A stretch of DNA of 58,524 bases. Source: Deinococcus planocerae. Its GTDB lineage: Bacteria; Deinococcota; Deinococci; Deinococcales; Deinococcaceae. Position numbers and translations under genes: made by a program. Positions 10,016-18,219 of the stretch are shown here, piece after piece. How positions within the stretch are numbered: the first letter of the stretch is position 1; every line of letters starts with the position of its first letter. The DNA lies in contig NZ_PNOR01000028.1 in assembly GCF_002869765.1 (NCBI RefSeq), positions 1 to 58,524 of the forward strand. The letters run 5' to 3'. A model generated the notes under the pieces. The model was not told where the DNA came from. It saw only the letters and a program-made list of their open reading frames with translations, and made no database searches.

Positions 10016-10055
10016 TCATGTTGAGCGTGGAGAGGCTTCGCCGCGCTCAGCATGA
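10016..10055. repeat. Small palindromic repeat, TCATGCTGAGCG type
   Basis: TCATGTTGAGCG (10016-10027) and CGCTCAGCATGA (10044-10055) pair at 11 of 12 positions. The element sits between the 3' ends of glf and the TPR regulator gene. It belongs to the same style as the elements at 5067 and 23410 and may act as a bidirectional terminator. Confidence 0.55.
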
Positions 10056-10093
10056 CAGCGTTCTTGTGCCTGATGCCCCAGTTGACTGCTGCC

Positions 10094-11971
10094 CTAATTG
10101 AACAGCCGCCGCAGGTCCGCCGTATACTTCGCCAGCTCGTGCGGCGGGGCGAAGGTCTCGGCGGCGCGCAGCCGCAGCTCGAGGACCTCGCTCTCGAAGG
10201 GGTCGATCCGCAGGTACTGGTTGGCGAGGAGGACCACCCGGCGGTGGTCGCCCTCTGCCTGCACCCGCTCCATCTGGCGCCGCAATTCCAGCGTGAGGGC
10301 CAGCAGCGCCTCGTCGCGCAGGCCCTCGGCCCACTCGCTGTCCTCCAGGTCGGGGAGGAAGGGGCCGCGGTAGAGGGCCAGGGCGCGCGCCGTCTCCCTG
10401 CGGGCCAGGGCCTCCCGCAACGCGTGCAGGTCGAGGTCCACGTGGACGTCCCGGCCCAGGAAGTAGCGCGGCGCCTGGTGCGGTCCCTCGAAGCGCACGA
10501 TCTGGGCGCCGAGCCGGTCACGCAGCTCCTTGAGGCACTGACGCATGTACGCGGCGCCACTCTTGGGGTCCTTTTCCGGGAAGAGGTCGAGCTGCATCTC
10601 CGCCCGCGTCCGCCCTGGGCTCAGGGTGATGTACACGAGGAGGGGCACCGTCCCCCCGTAGGTGAAGCGCACCTCCTCGCCGTCCTTGTGCACCGCCTGC
10701 CGCCCGAGGGTCTGCACCTGCACGGTGATCACCCCGTCCTCGGGCAGGGTGGGCGCCCCCGCGAGGTGCGCGAGGCGGTCGAGCAGCGGCTCCATGTAGG
10801 GCGCGATCTCGGGCTCCAGCACCGCGTAGTGCAGGAGTTCGCTCAGTTCTTCCAGGTCGGGGCGGAATTCGCCCAGTTGCCGCAGCCGCAGCATGTGGGT
10901 CAGGGCCTCCTTGAGCGCCGAGGCGACCGTCGCCTCCTGCCGCAGTTGCAGGGCCGCCGCCGCGTGGTGAAGCTGTACGCGCACGAGTTCGGGGCTGGTG
11001 CCCGCCTCCCGGAACATCTGCGCGGCCCGCTCCAGGTCGGCCACCGCGCTCGCCGGGTCACCCCGGCGGCGGGCGACCACCCCGCTTGTCGCCCAGAGTT
11101 CGGCGGGCCACTCGGCGGGCACGCTCCCGAAGCCGAGCAGCGTGTCCACCGCCCTGCCGTGCTGACCGACGAGGCTCTGGTGCTCGGCGAGGCGGGAGAC
11201 CACCCAGACCCGCAGGTTGTGGTCTTGCAGGCTCTCGGCAAGAGGCCGCAGTTCTTCGAGCACGTGGATGTAGGTGGGGTAGTCGCCGTTCAGACGCAGG
11301 AGCTCGGCCTCGCTCGTCATGAGCAGCGCCCGCAGGCGTGGCGAGTCGGCCTGCTTGAGCGTCCGCTTGGCCTCCCAGAGCGTCTCCCGCGCCTCGGCAA
11401 ACTCGCCGTGGGCGATCTGGAGTTCGAGCAGGTTCCGCAGGGCGCTCAGGCGTGGGGCGGGGTCGGGCAGGGTGGGCAAGACGCCCACGGCCTCGGAGAG
11501 CAGCAGTTTGGCCCGTCTGGGATTGCCGAGCAGCGTGTACATCTGCGCGAGCGAGACGGTGACCCGCGCCGTCCATTCCTCGTTCCCCAGCGCCACGTAG
11601 CCGTGCCACGCCCGCTCCACCCGCCGCAGGCCCTCCGCCGTCTGCCCCGCCTGAAACTCCGCGACGCCCCACCAGCGCAGACACCGGAGCAGCACTTCTC
11701 CGCTCAGCCCCGGCGCCATCGTCTGAAGGTGCGAGGCGGCCTCCTCGAAGCGCCCCAGCAGCCGCAGCACGTTGCCGAGTTCGACCTGCCCCTCGGGGTC
11801 CCCCAGCAGGCTCGCCTTGGTCAGGGCGAGTTCAGCCTCCTCCAGCCGCCCGGTGTTGAGCAGCGAGATCCCCAGAAGACTGTGTTCACGCGCGGTCCGC
11901 GCCCTCCCGCTCAGGAGCGTGACGACCCCCTCATACTGCCCGGCCTCGAACTTTTCCTCGACGTCGCTCAT
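10094..11971 (-). CDS. TPR-repeat transcriptional regulator with C-terminal BTAD (SARP-like)
   Basis: The product, about 625 residues, is mostly tandem TPR helices (residues about 10-420, e.g. LGISLLNTGRLEEAELALTK). After these come a beta-rich OmpR/SARP-like winged-helix region (about 430-520, RFTYGGTVPLLVYITLSPG) and a bacterial transcriptional activation domain (HALREALARRETARALALYRGPFLPDLED, LANQYLRIDPFESEVLELRL). This order is reversed from Streptomyces SARPs, which carry DNA-binding + BTAD first. ATG 11971 is chosen; GTG 11974 adds one residue. It is divergent, across 46 bp, from two mini-genes with a repeated DFGQ motif, and TPR regulators commonly bind peptides. Confidence 0.85.
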   Translation of the reverse strand: MSDVEEKFEAGQYEGVVTLLSGRARTAREHSLLGISLLNTGRLEEAELALTKASLLGDPEGQVELGNVLRLLGRFEEAASHLQTMAPGLSGEVLLRCLRWWGVAEFQAGQTAEGLRRVERAWHGYVALGNEEWTARVTVSLAQMYTLLGNPRRAKLLLSEAVGVLPTLPDPAPRLSALRNLLELQIAHGEFAEARETLWEAKRTLKQADSPRLRALLMTSEAELLRLNGDYPTYIHVLEELRPLAESLQDHNLRVWVVSRLAEHQSLVGQHGRAVDTLLGFGSVPAEWPAELWATSGVVARRRGDPASAVADLERAAQMFREAGTSPELVRVQLHHAAAALQLRQEATVASALKEALTHMLRLRQLGEFRPDLEELSELLHYAVLEPEIAPYMEPLLDRLAHLAGAPTLPEDGVITVQVQTLGRQAVHKDGEEVRFTYGGTVPLLVYITLSPGRTRAEMQLDLFPEKDPKSGAAYMRQCLKELRDRLGAQIVRFEGPHQAPRYFLGRDVHVDLDLHALREALARRETARALALYRGPFLPDLEDSEWAEGLRDEALLALTLELRRQMERVQAEGDHRRVVLLANQYLRIDPFESEVLELRLRAAETFAPPHELAKYTADLRRLFN

Positions 11972-12017
11972 CACATGATCCCCAGTTCTTATACGACTCT
12001 TCCTTTACCTTGAATCT
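11972..12017. promoter_or_regulatory. Very short divergent promoter region
   Basis: Only 46 bp separate the TPR regulator start from the first mini-gene. On the + strand TACCTT (12006-12011) fits TANNNT and is six bases before the ATG, a leaderless layout. On the - strand TATAAG and then GGGGAT precede the regulator's start. The two promoters must overlap, so a single bound protein could switch both. Confidence 0.5.
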
Positions 12018-12185
12018 ATGAAAAGCGACACGGGACGGAAGGCTGGCCTGGTTTTCATTGCTATCCTGACGAGTGCATTGACGTTGGCACAGGCCGCCGG
12101 GGCCAAGGACTTCGGTCAACGGAGCGTTCAGGAACAAACCGGGGTGTCCGGCGCGCAGGGTGGGGCGAAAGACTTCGGGCAATAA
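12018..12185 (+). CDS. Small exported peptide precursor with two GAKDFGQ motifs
   Basis: This 55-residue protein has a basic start (MKSDTGRKAG), a hydrophobic segment (LVFIAILTSALTLAQA, residues 11-26) and a likely Ala-X-Ala cleavage site around residues 26-29. GAKDFGQ occurs at residues 28-34 and again as the last seven residues (49-55). A repeated motif after a signal sequence, one copy at the very C-terminus, is the layout of a secreted peptide-signal precursor. The ATG is only six bases from a TANNNT element and has no ribosome site, as in leaderless mRNAs. It is divergent from the TPR/BTAD regulator. Function as a pheromone is inference. Confidence 0.65.
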   Translation: MKSDTGRKAGLVFIAILTSALTLAQAAGAKDFGQRSVQEQTGVSGAQGGAKDFGQ

Positions 12186-12187
12186 AT

Positions 12188-12313
12188 ATGGCGCGCCCCC
12201 AGCCCCAGCGCCCCAAGGACAAGCCCGCCCCGCCGGTGCAGCCCGTGCAGGCGACTCCTCGTCCGACCCTGCCCATCATGCTCGGCGGAGCGGTCGACTT
12301 CGGTCAACGTTAG
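12188..12313 (+). CDS. Second mini-protein ending GGAVDFGQR
   Basis: It starts two bases after the stop of the first mini-gene, in another frame, and encodes 41 residues: a Pro/Gln/Arg-rich body (MARPQPQRPKDKPAPPVQPV) and the end LGGAVDFGQR. The shared GGA-x-DFGQ in a different frame is the evidence that this frame is translated. It has no signal peptide, so it may remain in the cell or be exported differently. Copies one and three also share GACTTCGGTCAACG as DNA, so a DNA or RNA role for the repeat is an alternative. A terminator follows at 12347. Confidence 0.5.
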   Translation: MARPQPQRPKDKPAPPVQPVQATPRPTLPIMLGGAVDFGQR

Positions 12314-12662
12314 AATACACCCCTTCACACGCCGTTTCTCCCGGTGCCTCCCGCCCGGGAGGTTTTCCTTTGGCCCGGTGTATGAGCTTCCCCCGTCAGG
12401 AATATTAAGTTTTTCATTCGCCATTGATGCCCTTCCCCCATCCTCCGCACGGCACAATGCCCGACAGGTCTTTCGCCCGGGAGGGCCTGAAGTCCGGCGC
12501 CATCTGCGCCCGGTCTCCCTCCCGGCGACGCCGCCTTCCCTTCCAGGAGAGTCCTTGAAGGAACATTCGTTGCAGCACTCGGGTCCGGGACATGGCCGGA
12601 GGGGGCCGTGTTCCCGGCGCGTTCGCCGAGCGGGTCGGGCGAACGCGGCAGGGGGAAGTTCG
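12314..12662. other. Gene-free stretch between the mini-genes and the GH1-RmlD gene
   Basis: Apart from the terminator at 12347-12371, no gene is supported. The frame of the downstream gene stays open back to 12378, but that part is Pro/Arg/Ser-rich and unlike a protein N-terminus. A relatively AT-rich patch (12401-12425, GGAATATTAAG) may hold the promoter of the GH1-RmlD gene. Confidence 0.5.
12347..12371 (+). terminator. Intrinsic terminator after the mini-genes
   Basis: CCTCCC (12347-12352), loop GCCC, GGGAGG (12357-12362) and then TTTTCCTTT form a textbook Rho-independent terminator 34 bases after the second mini-gene. It closes a short transcript carrying both mini-genes. Confidence 0.85.
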
Positions 12663-14834
12663 ATGGACAACTTGGAATTGTGGGTGGGCGTCGAACCCAC
12701 CGTGAGCCGGGTCGGAGACGAGACGATGGACCAGCTCGTCCTGGGCGGTTTCGACCGACGACCCCACGACATCGACCGCCTCGCCTCCACGGGCGCGAAG
12801 GCCGTGCGCTTTCCGCTGCTGTGGGAACGCACCGCGCCGGGCGACCTCGCGGACGCCGACTGGCGCTGGGGCGCTGAGCGGCTCGCCCGCCTCGCCGGGC
12901 ACGGGCTGGAACCCATCGTCGGCCTCGTTCACCACGGCAGCGGGCCCTTTCACACGCATCTGCTCGACCCGGGCTTCGCGGACGGGGTGGCCGCCTATGC
13001 CCGGGCGGTGGCCGAGCGCTTCCCGCACCTGACGATGTACACGCCCGTCAACGAACCGCTGACGACCGCGCGCTTCTCGGCGCTGTACGGCCACTGGTAC
13101 CCCCATGCCCGCGACGAGGCGAGCTTCTGGCGGGCGCTGCTGCACCAGCTCCGGGCGACCGTGCTGGCGATGGCGCAGATCAGGAAGGTCAACCCGGGGG
13201 CCCGCCTCGTGCAGACCGAAGACCTCGGGCACACGTCGAGCACGCCCGCCCTGCGCTATCAGGCCGACTTCGAGAACGAGCGGCGCTGGCTGAGCCTCGA
13301 CCTCCTGCTGGGCCGGGTGGACGAGACGCACCCCCTCTGGGGCTACCTGCGCTGGGCCGGGGTGGACGAGCGCGAGCTGCGCTGGTTCGCCGAGCACCCC
13401 TGCCCGCCCGACATCGTGGGCCTGAACGTCTACGTGACGAGCGAGAGATTCCTCGATGAGCGGTTGCACCGCTACCCGCCCCACACCCACGGGGGCAACG
13501 GGCGGCACCGCTACGCCGACGTGGAGGCCGTGCGCGTGCGCGGCGAGGGGCTGGGCGGCCCCGGAGAGCGGCTGCGCGAGGCCCACGCGCGCTACGGCCT
13601 GCCCCTGGCGATCACGGAAGTCCACCTGGGCTGCACCCGCGAGGAGCAGCTCCGCTGGCTGCACGAGACGTGGCGGGCGGCACAGGCCGTCCGGCAGGAA
13701 GGGGCCGACGTGCGCGCCGTCACCGCCTGGGCGGCCCTGGGCGCCTTCGAGTGGAACAGTCTGCTGACCCGCCGGAGTGGCCACTACGAGAGCGGGTTGT
13801 GGGACGTTCAGGCCCCCGAGCCGCGCCCCACCGCCCTGTTCGGCCTCGCCCGCGACCTCGCCGCCGGGCGCGACCCCGCCCACCCCGTGCTGCGGGGCCC
13901 CGGCTGGTGGCGGCGCGGGGAGCGGCTGATCTTCCCGGCGCACGGCCCGGTGCGTGTGGAGAAGCCCGCCGGACCGCCCCTCCTGATCACGGGCGGGGCG
14001 GGCACCCTGGGCCGGGCCCTCGCCCGGGCGTGCGAGGGACGCGGCCTGCCCTACCGGCAGCTCTCCCGCCGCGACCTCGACATCGCCGACCCGGCCTCGG
14101 TCGAGCGGGCGCTGGACGAGCACCGCCCCTGGGCCGTCCTCAACACCGCCGGATACGTGCGGGTGGACGACGCGGAGGCGGACCCCCGCAACGAGCGCGA
14201 GAACGCCCTCGGGCCGCGCCTGCTCGCCCGCGCGTGCGCGCAGAGCGGCGTGCGGCTGCTCACCTTCTCCTCGGGCCTCGTGTTCGGCGGGCGTAAGAGC
14301 CAGCCCTACGTCGAGTCGGACACCCCGGGGCCGCTGAACGCCTACGGGCGCTCCAAGCTCGCCGCCGAGCGGGCCGTGCTGGAGACCCTGCCGGACGCCC
14401 TCGTCGTGCGGACGGGCGCGCTGTTCGGTCCCCGGGACGGGCAGAACTTTGCGGCCCACGTCCGGCGTGAACTGCGGGCCGGGCGCCCCGTGCGCGCGGC
14501 GGGCGACCAGATCGTCTCGCCGACCTTCGTGCCCGACCTCACCCACGGAGTGCTCGACCTCCTGATCGACGGGGCGGGCGGCCTGTGGCACCTCGCCAAC
14601 GCGGGCGCCGTGAGCTGGGCGGAGTTCGCCCGGATGATCGCCCGCGCCTGCGGCCTCGACCCCCTTCTCGTCGAGGAGGTGCCCGGCTCCGCCCTCGGCC
14701 TCCCCGCCCCGCGCCCGGCCTCCAGCGCCCTGGCGAGCGAGCGCGGCTGGCTCATGCCGGACCTCGCGCCCGCCCTCGCCCGCTGGAGCGCCGACGTGGA
14801 GAGCGCCGAGCGGGAGATGCTGGCCGCGGACTGA
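12663..14834 (+). CDS. Fused GH1-like glycosidase and RmlD-like sugar-nucleotide reductase
   Basis: The 723-residue protein joins two enzymes. Residues about 1-420 are a family-1 glycosidase-like TIM barrel: FPLLWERTAP, TPVNEPLTTAR with the acid/base Glu, and LAITEVHLG in the region of the nucleophile Glu. Residues about 438-720 are a Rossmann-fold SDR like dTDP-4-dehydrorhamnose reductase: LITGGAGTLGRALARAC, TFSSGLVFGG and YGRSKLAAE (the YxxxK pair). GGGGGAAG before the ATG at 12663 sets the start. Both halves look intact. It probably acts on rhamnose-type or related glycans in the cytosol; no signal peptide. Confidence 0.85.
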   Translation: MDNLELWVGVEPTVSRVGDETMDQLVLGGFDRRPHDIDRLASTGAKAVRFPLLWERTAPGDLADADWRWGAERLARLAGHGLEPIVGLVHHGSGPFHTHLLDPGFADGVAAYARAVAERFPHLTMYTPVNEPLTTARFSALYGHWYPHARDEASFWRALLHQLRATVLAMAQIRKVNPGARLVQTEDLGHTSSTPALRYQADFENERRWLSLDLLLGRVDETHPLWGYLRWAGVDERELRWFAEHPCPPDIVGLNVYVTSERFLDERLHRYPPHTHGGNGRHRYADVEAVRVRGEGLGGPGERLREAHARYGLPLAITEVHLGCTREEQLRWLHETWRAAQAVRQEGADVRAVTAWAALGAFEWNSLLTRRSGHYESGLWDVQAPEPRPTALFGLARDLAAGRDPAHPVLRGPGWWRRGERLIFPAHGPVRVEKPAGPPLLITGGAGTLGRALARACEGRGLPYRQLSRRDLDIADPASVERALDEHRPWAVLNTAGYVRVDDAEADPRNERENALGPRLLARACAQSGVRLLTFSSGLVFGGRKSQPYVESDTPGPLNAYGRSKLAAERAVLETLPDALVVRTGALFGPRDGQNFAAHVRRELRAGRPVRAAGDQIVSPTFVPDLTHGVLDLLIDGAGGLWHLANAGAVSWAEFARMIARACGLDPLLVEEVPGSALGLPAPRPASSALASERGWLMPDLAPALARWSADVESAEREMLAAD

Positions 14835-14840
14835 GCCCCG

Positions 14841-14869
14841 CCCCTGCCAGGAGGGGGGAACGGCAGGGG
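14841..14869. terminator. Hairpin between convergent genes
   Basis: CCCCTGCC (14841-14848) and GGCAGGGG (14862-14869) form an 8-bp stem in the gap between the GH1-RmlD gene and the convergent TolC-type gene. No clear T tract. Confidence 0.5.
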
Positions 14870-14925
14870 AGAGGGGCGCGCGGCTGTTGTTCCTCCTCCG
14901 TCGTTCAGGGGGGGAGGTCGTCTCG

Positions 14926-15966
14926 TCAGAGTGTTCCGCCGATGCCGGAAAGGTTTTGCCCGGCGGCGACCGAGAGCGCAGCGAGCGCTTCGAGCACCGC
15001 GTCCTGAGCCTGCAAGCGGGCGAAGCGGGCCTGCTTGAGCGCGAGTTGCGTCCCCTGAAGCGTTACCGCACTGATCGTCCCACTCCTGAGCCGCGCCGCG
15101 TCCTGGCTGTAGCTCTTCTGCGCGGCGGCCTCCCGGCTTTGCGCCACCCCAAGCTGGGCTGCCGCGTTCTGGGCCGTTTGATACGCCCCCGCCAGCGTCG
15201 TCTGCGCATTCTTCTGCGCCGCGTCGAGGCTCCGCTGGGCGTTTGCCAGCGTCGTCCGTGCGTCCGCCAGCGTCCGCGCCGGGGTGAAGTCGTTGTCGGC
15301 CAACCTCACGGCCAGTTGCGCCTCGGCCACGTCCTGCTGGGCACTCACCACGCCCGCGAGGTTGGCATTCAGCCCCGTCCGCAGTGAGGCGAGGCTGGTC
15401 TTGAGCGAGGGCACGTTGGGGGCTCCCGCCGCCCGCACGTCGCTGCCCAGTCCGGTGAGGGTGGCGAGGCGGGCGGAGGCGAGGTTGACCTGGGCGCGGG
15501 CGTCGGTGAGGTCCTCGCTGCTGCCCGCCAGCGTGTTCTGGGCCCGCTGCACGTCAAGGGGGGTGGCGTTGTTGACACTGAGCTTGACCCGCGCGACCTG
15601 CAAGGCCTTCTGGTCGACCTGCACCTGGAGGGACTGGAGTTCAACGTTCTCCTGCGCCTCCAGCAGGGCCGTGTAGGCGTTCACGGTATTTTGCAGGGTG
15701 GAGAGCCGGGCGGCCCGGAGCCCCACCCGGGCGAGGGCTTCGGTGTTGCGGGCTGAGAGCTTGGCAGCGGCGAGGGTGTTGGGGTCGGCCTGGGCGGCGC
15801 GGTTGGTGGCGGCGGCCTTGTCCAGGTTGGCCTGGGCCGTGCGAACGTCCGCTCCATTGGCGAGGGCGGATTGCACCGCACGGGTGAGCGTGACGGCGGA
15901 CTGGGCCGTCGCCGCCGGGAGCAGCAGTGCGGCGGACAGGAAGACGAAGGGAAGGGCACGCTTCAC
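14926..15966 (-). CDS. TolC-family outer-membrane efflux protein, second of pair
   Basis: The 346-residue product starts with a signal peptide (KRALPFVFLSAALLLPAATAQ). It is then almost entirely long alpha-helical heptads rich in Ala/Gln/Asn (TLTRAVQSALANGADVRTAQANLDKA), typical of TolC periplasmic barrels. The GTG at 15966 overlaps the upstream gene's TGA as GTGA, showing translational coupling. Members form trimeric outer-membrane exit ducts. At 346 residues it is shorter than the usual 420-480, so it may be a divergent or partial barrel. Confidence 0.8.
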   Translation of the reverse strand: MKRALPFVFLSAALLLPAATAQSAVTLTRAVQSALANGADVRTAQANLDKAAATNRAAQADPNTLAAAKLSARNTEALARVGLRAARLSTLQNTVNAYTALLEAQENVELQSLQVQVDQKALQVARVKLSVNNATPLDVQRAQNTLAGSSEDLTDARAQVNLASARLATLTGLGSDVRAAGAPNVPSLKTSLASLRTGLNANLAGVVSAQQDVAEAQLAVRLADNDFTPARTLADARTTLANAQRSLDAAQKNAQTTLAGAYQTAQNAAAQLGVAQSREAAAQKSYSQDAARLRSGTISAVTLQGTQLALKQARFARLQAQDAVLEALAALSVAAGQNLSGIGGTL

Positions 15967-17372
15967 GGGGCGCCTCCGGCGGCGTTCTGGAGTCGGATGA
16001 GATCGAGTTGCACCGTCACGCGCGCCTGCACGAGGTTGCGCCCCGCCTGATCCAGGGCAATCTGCGCGCTCGTCACGGCGTCGGCGGTCCCGGTCCCGGC
16101 CCGCAGCCGGGCCTGCGCGGCGCTCAGGGTGGCCTGGGCGACCTGTACCTGGGTGGCGCCCGACCCCAGGGCCGTGAGGTTCGTCTGCGCGGTGCTGTAG
16201 AGGGTGCGGACGCTCAGCTCCGCGTTTTGCTGGGCCACCTGCACGCTGAGCTGCGCCTGGGTGACGTTCGCCTGCGCCGCCGAGAGCTGGGCGCGCAGGG
16301 CCGGAGAGTACACCACGTAGCTGCCCGTGACGCTGGCGACCACCCGGTTGCCCGCGCCGCTCCCGCCGAAGGGCACGCTGTAGCCCACCCCGGCGTTGCC
16401 CGCCTGCACGTCGAGTGTGGCGCTCAGCCCGCCGCTGGTGGCCGGGCCGTAACGCAGGCTGGCCGTGAGGTCGGGCAGGCGCTGGTCGCGCTGCTGTTCC
16501 TCCAGCGTCTCCTGGGCGGCGGCGAGGGTGTTCTGTGCCTCGATCACGTCTACCGTATTCGTTCTGGCACGGGTGACGAGAGTATTCAGGTCCGGCAGGG
16601 TGAAGGCGCCCGCGGGTTGGGTGGAGAAGGTCACCCCCGTCAGGCTCTGGCCGAGCACCGCCGCGAGGTTCAGCCGGGCGACCTCCAGGTCGCTGCGCGC
16701 CTCGAGCAGGGAGGCCTGGGCGAGCTGCACGTTCGCCTGCGCGCTGAGCACGCTCTCCTGGGTGGCGTTGTTCTGGGCGCGCTGGGTGCGGGCGATCTCC
16801 AGTTGGCGTTGCCGCAGGGCCAGGGTGTCCTGAGCGAGGGTCACGTCGCGCCCGGCGACCACGGCGGCGAGGTACTGCTGGTACACGTTGAGCCGCGCGC
16901 TGGCCTGGGCGGCCTGGAGGCTGGCCTGCGCGAGGGTGAGGCTGCGCTGGGCGGTCCGCAGACTGTTCTGGCCACTCGACCACGGCAGTAGGCCCAGGCT
17001 CGCCTGCACGCCGACGCTGCCCCCCAGGCTGCCCGCGGTGGAGGTGGTTGTGCCGTCGTCGGCGGTGGCGGTCGAACCCCCCGCGTAGCTCGTGCTGCCG
17101 GTGACGCTGACGCTCAGGCCCAGGGCGCGGCGGGCGGCGTCGAGGTTTTGCCCGGCCACCTGCACGCTGAGCTGGGCCTGGGTCACGCCCGGCGCCTGCG
17201 CCAGCCGCGCGAGGGCCCCCTCCAGCGTCAGCGTGCTCGGGTTCGCCGAGGAGGGGGCTGCCGGGCCCGGGGTGGTCTGCGCGCAGGCGCCGCCCACGCC
17301 GAGGGCCAGCGCGAGCCCCAGGGCCAGGCGCCCGCCGGACCGGGGGATGGGTGGGGGGGAAGGCCGGGTCAT
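15963..17372 (-). CDS. TolC-family outer-membrane efflux protein, first of pair
   Basis: This 469-residue protein has a signal peptide after the ATG at 17372 (GGRLALGLALALGVGGACA) and the two repeated helical halves of the TolC fold (LTLEGALARLAQAPGVTQAQL; LPDLNTLVTRARTNTVDVIEAQ; LPDLTASLRYG). The longer open frame upstream lacks protein character. It is transcribed away from a response regulator gene and toward a second TolC-like gene. No inner-membrane pump or membrane-fusion protein is adjacent, so its partner must be elsewhere. Confidence 0.88.
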   Translation of the reverse strand: MTRPSPPPIPRSGGRLALGLALALGVGGACAQTTPGPAAPSSANPSTLTLEGALARLAQAPGVTQAQLSVQVAGQNLDAARRALGLSVSVTGSTSYAGGSTATADDGTTTSTAGSLGGSVGVQASLGLLPWSSGQNSLRTAQRSLTLAQASLQAAQASARLNVYQQYLAAVVAGRDVTLAQDTLALRQRQLEIARTQRAQNNATQESVLSAQANVQLAQASLLEARSDLEVARLNLAAVLGQSLTGVTFSTQPAGAFTLPDLNTLVTRARTNTVDVIEAQNTLAAAQETLEEQQRDQRLPDLTASLRYGPATSGGLSATLDVQAGNAGVGYSVPFGGSGAGNRVVASVTGSYVVYSPALRAQLSAAQANVTQAQLSVQVAQQNAELSVRTLYSTAQTNLTALGSGATQVQVAQATLSAAQARLRAGTGTADAVTSAQIALDQAGRNLVQARVTVQLDLIRLQNAAGGAP

Positions 17373-17414
17373 GCGGCCCAGCCTGCGCCGCGCCCGCGAA
17401 GGGGCCGCGAAGTG

Positions 17415-17435
17415 TTGTTGAAGGTTTGTCGAAGG
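17415..17435. promoter_or_regulatory. Direct repeat, candidate response-regulator site near the tolC start
   Basis: TTGTTGAAGG (17415-17424) and TTGTCGAAGG (17426-17435) are direct repeats with an 11-bp period, the spacing used by OmpR-family regulators. They lie 43-63 bp upstream of the TolC-type gene start. Confidence 0.45.
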
Positions 17436-17496
17436 AGCCGGGGCGCGCTGGGGCCACCCTTCGCGGCGGGGAGAGAGGCGGGGCGGGGGCGCTGGC

Positions 17497-17512
17497 CTTC
17501 GTTCAATCTTCG
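17497..17512. promoter_or_regulatory. Second 11-bp-period repeat near the response-regulator start
   Basis: CTTCG at 17497-17501 and 17508-17512 repeats with an 11-bp period. On the complementary strand this reads CGAAG-N6-CGAAG, matching the core CGAAGG at 17415-17435. The two sites could couple autoregulation to control of the efflux genes. Confidence 0.35.
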
Positions 17513-17523
17513 CTGACGACACC

Positions 17524-17529
17524 TACCAT
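17524..17529 (+). promoter_or_regulatory. -10 element TACCAT, leaderless-type
   Basis: TACCAT fits TANNNT and stands six bases before the ATG at 17536, with no ribosome site between. This predicts a leaderless mRNA for the two-component operon. Confidence 0.5.
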
Positions 17530-17535
17530 CTAAGC

Positions 17536-18215
<680 letters not shown>

Positions 18216-18219
<4 letters not shown>

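Noticed and set aside
10052..12013. 653-codon + strand frame opposite the TPR regulator
   Set aside because: Gln/Arg/Gly/His-rich antisense frame; the - strand product has repeated TPR and BTAD sequence.
12378..12662. N-terminal extension of the GH1-RmlD protein
   Set aside because: The extra 95 residues are Pro/Arg/Ser-rich, and a good ribosome site stands before ATG 12663.
12414..14591. 725-codon frame opposite the GH1-RmlD gene
   Set aside because: Antisense shadow of a gene with catalytic motifs in both halves; no protein-like features.
15967..17457. Upstream extension of the second TolC-type gene
   Set aside because: The frame is open only because of high GC; it overlaps the first TolC-type gene, and a coupled GTG with signal peptide exists at 15966.
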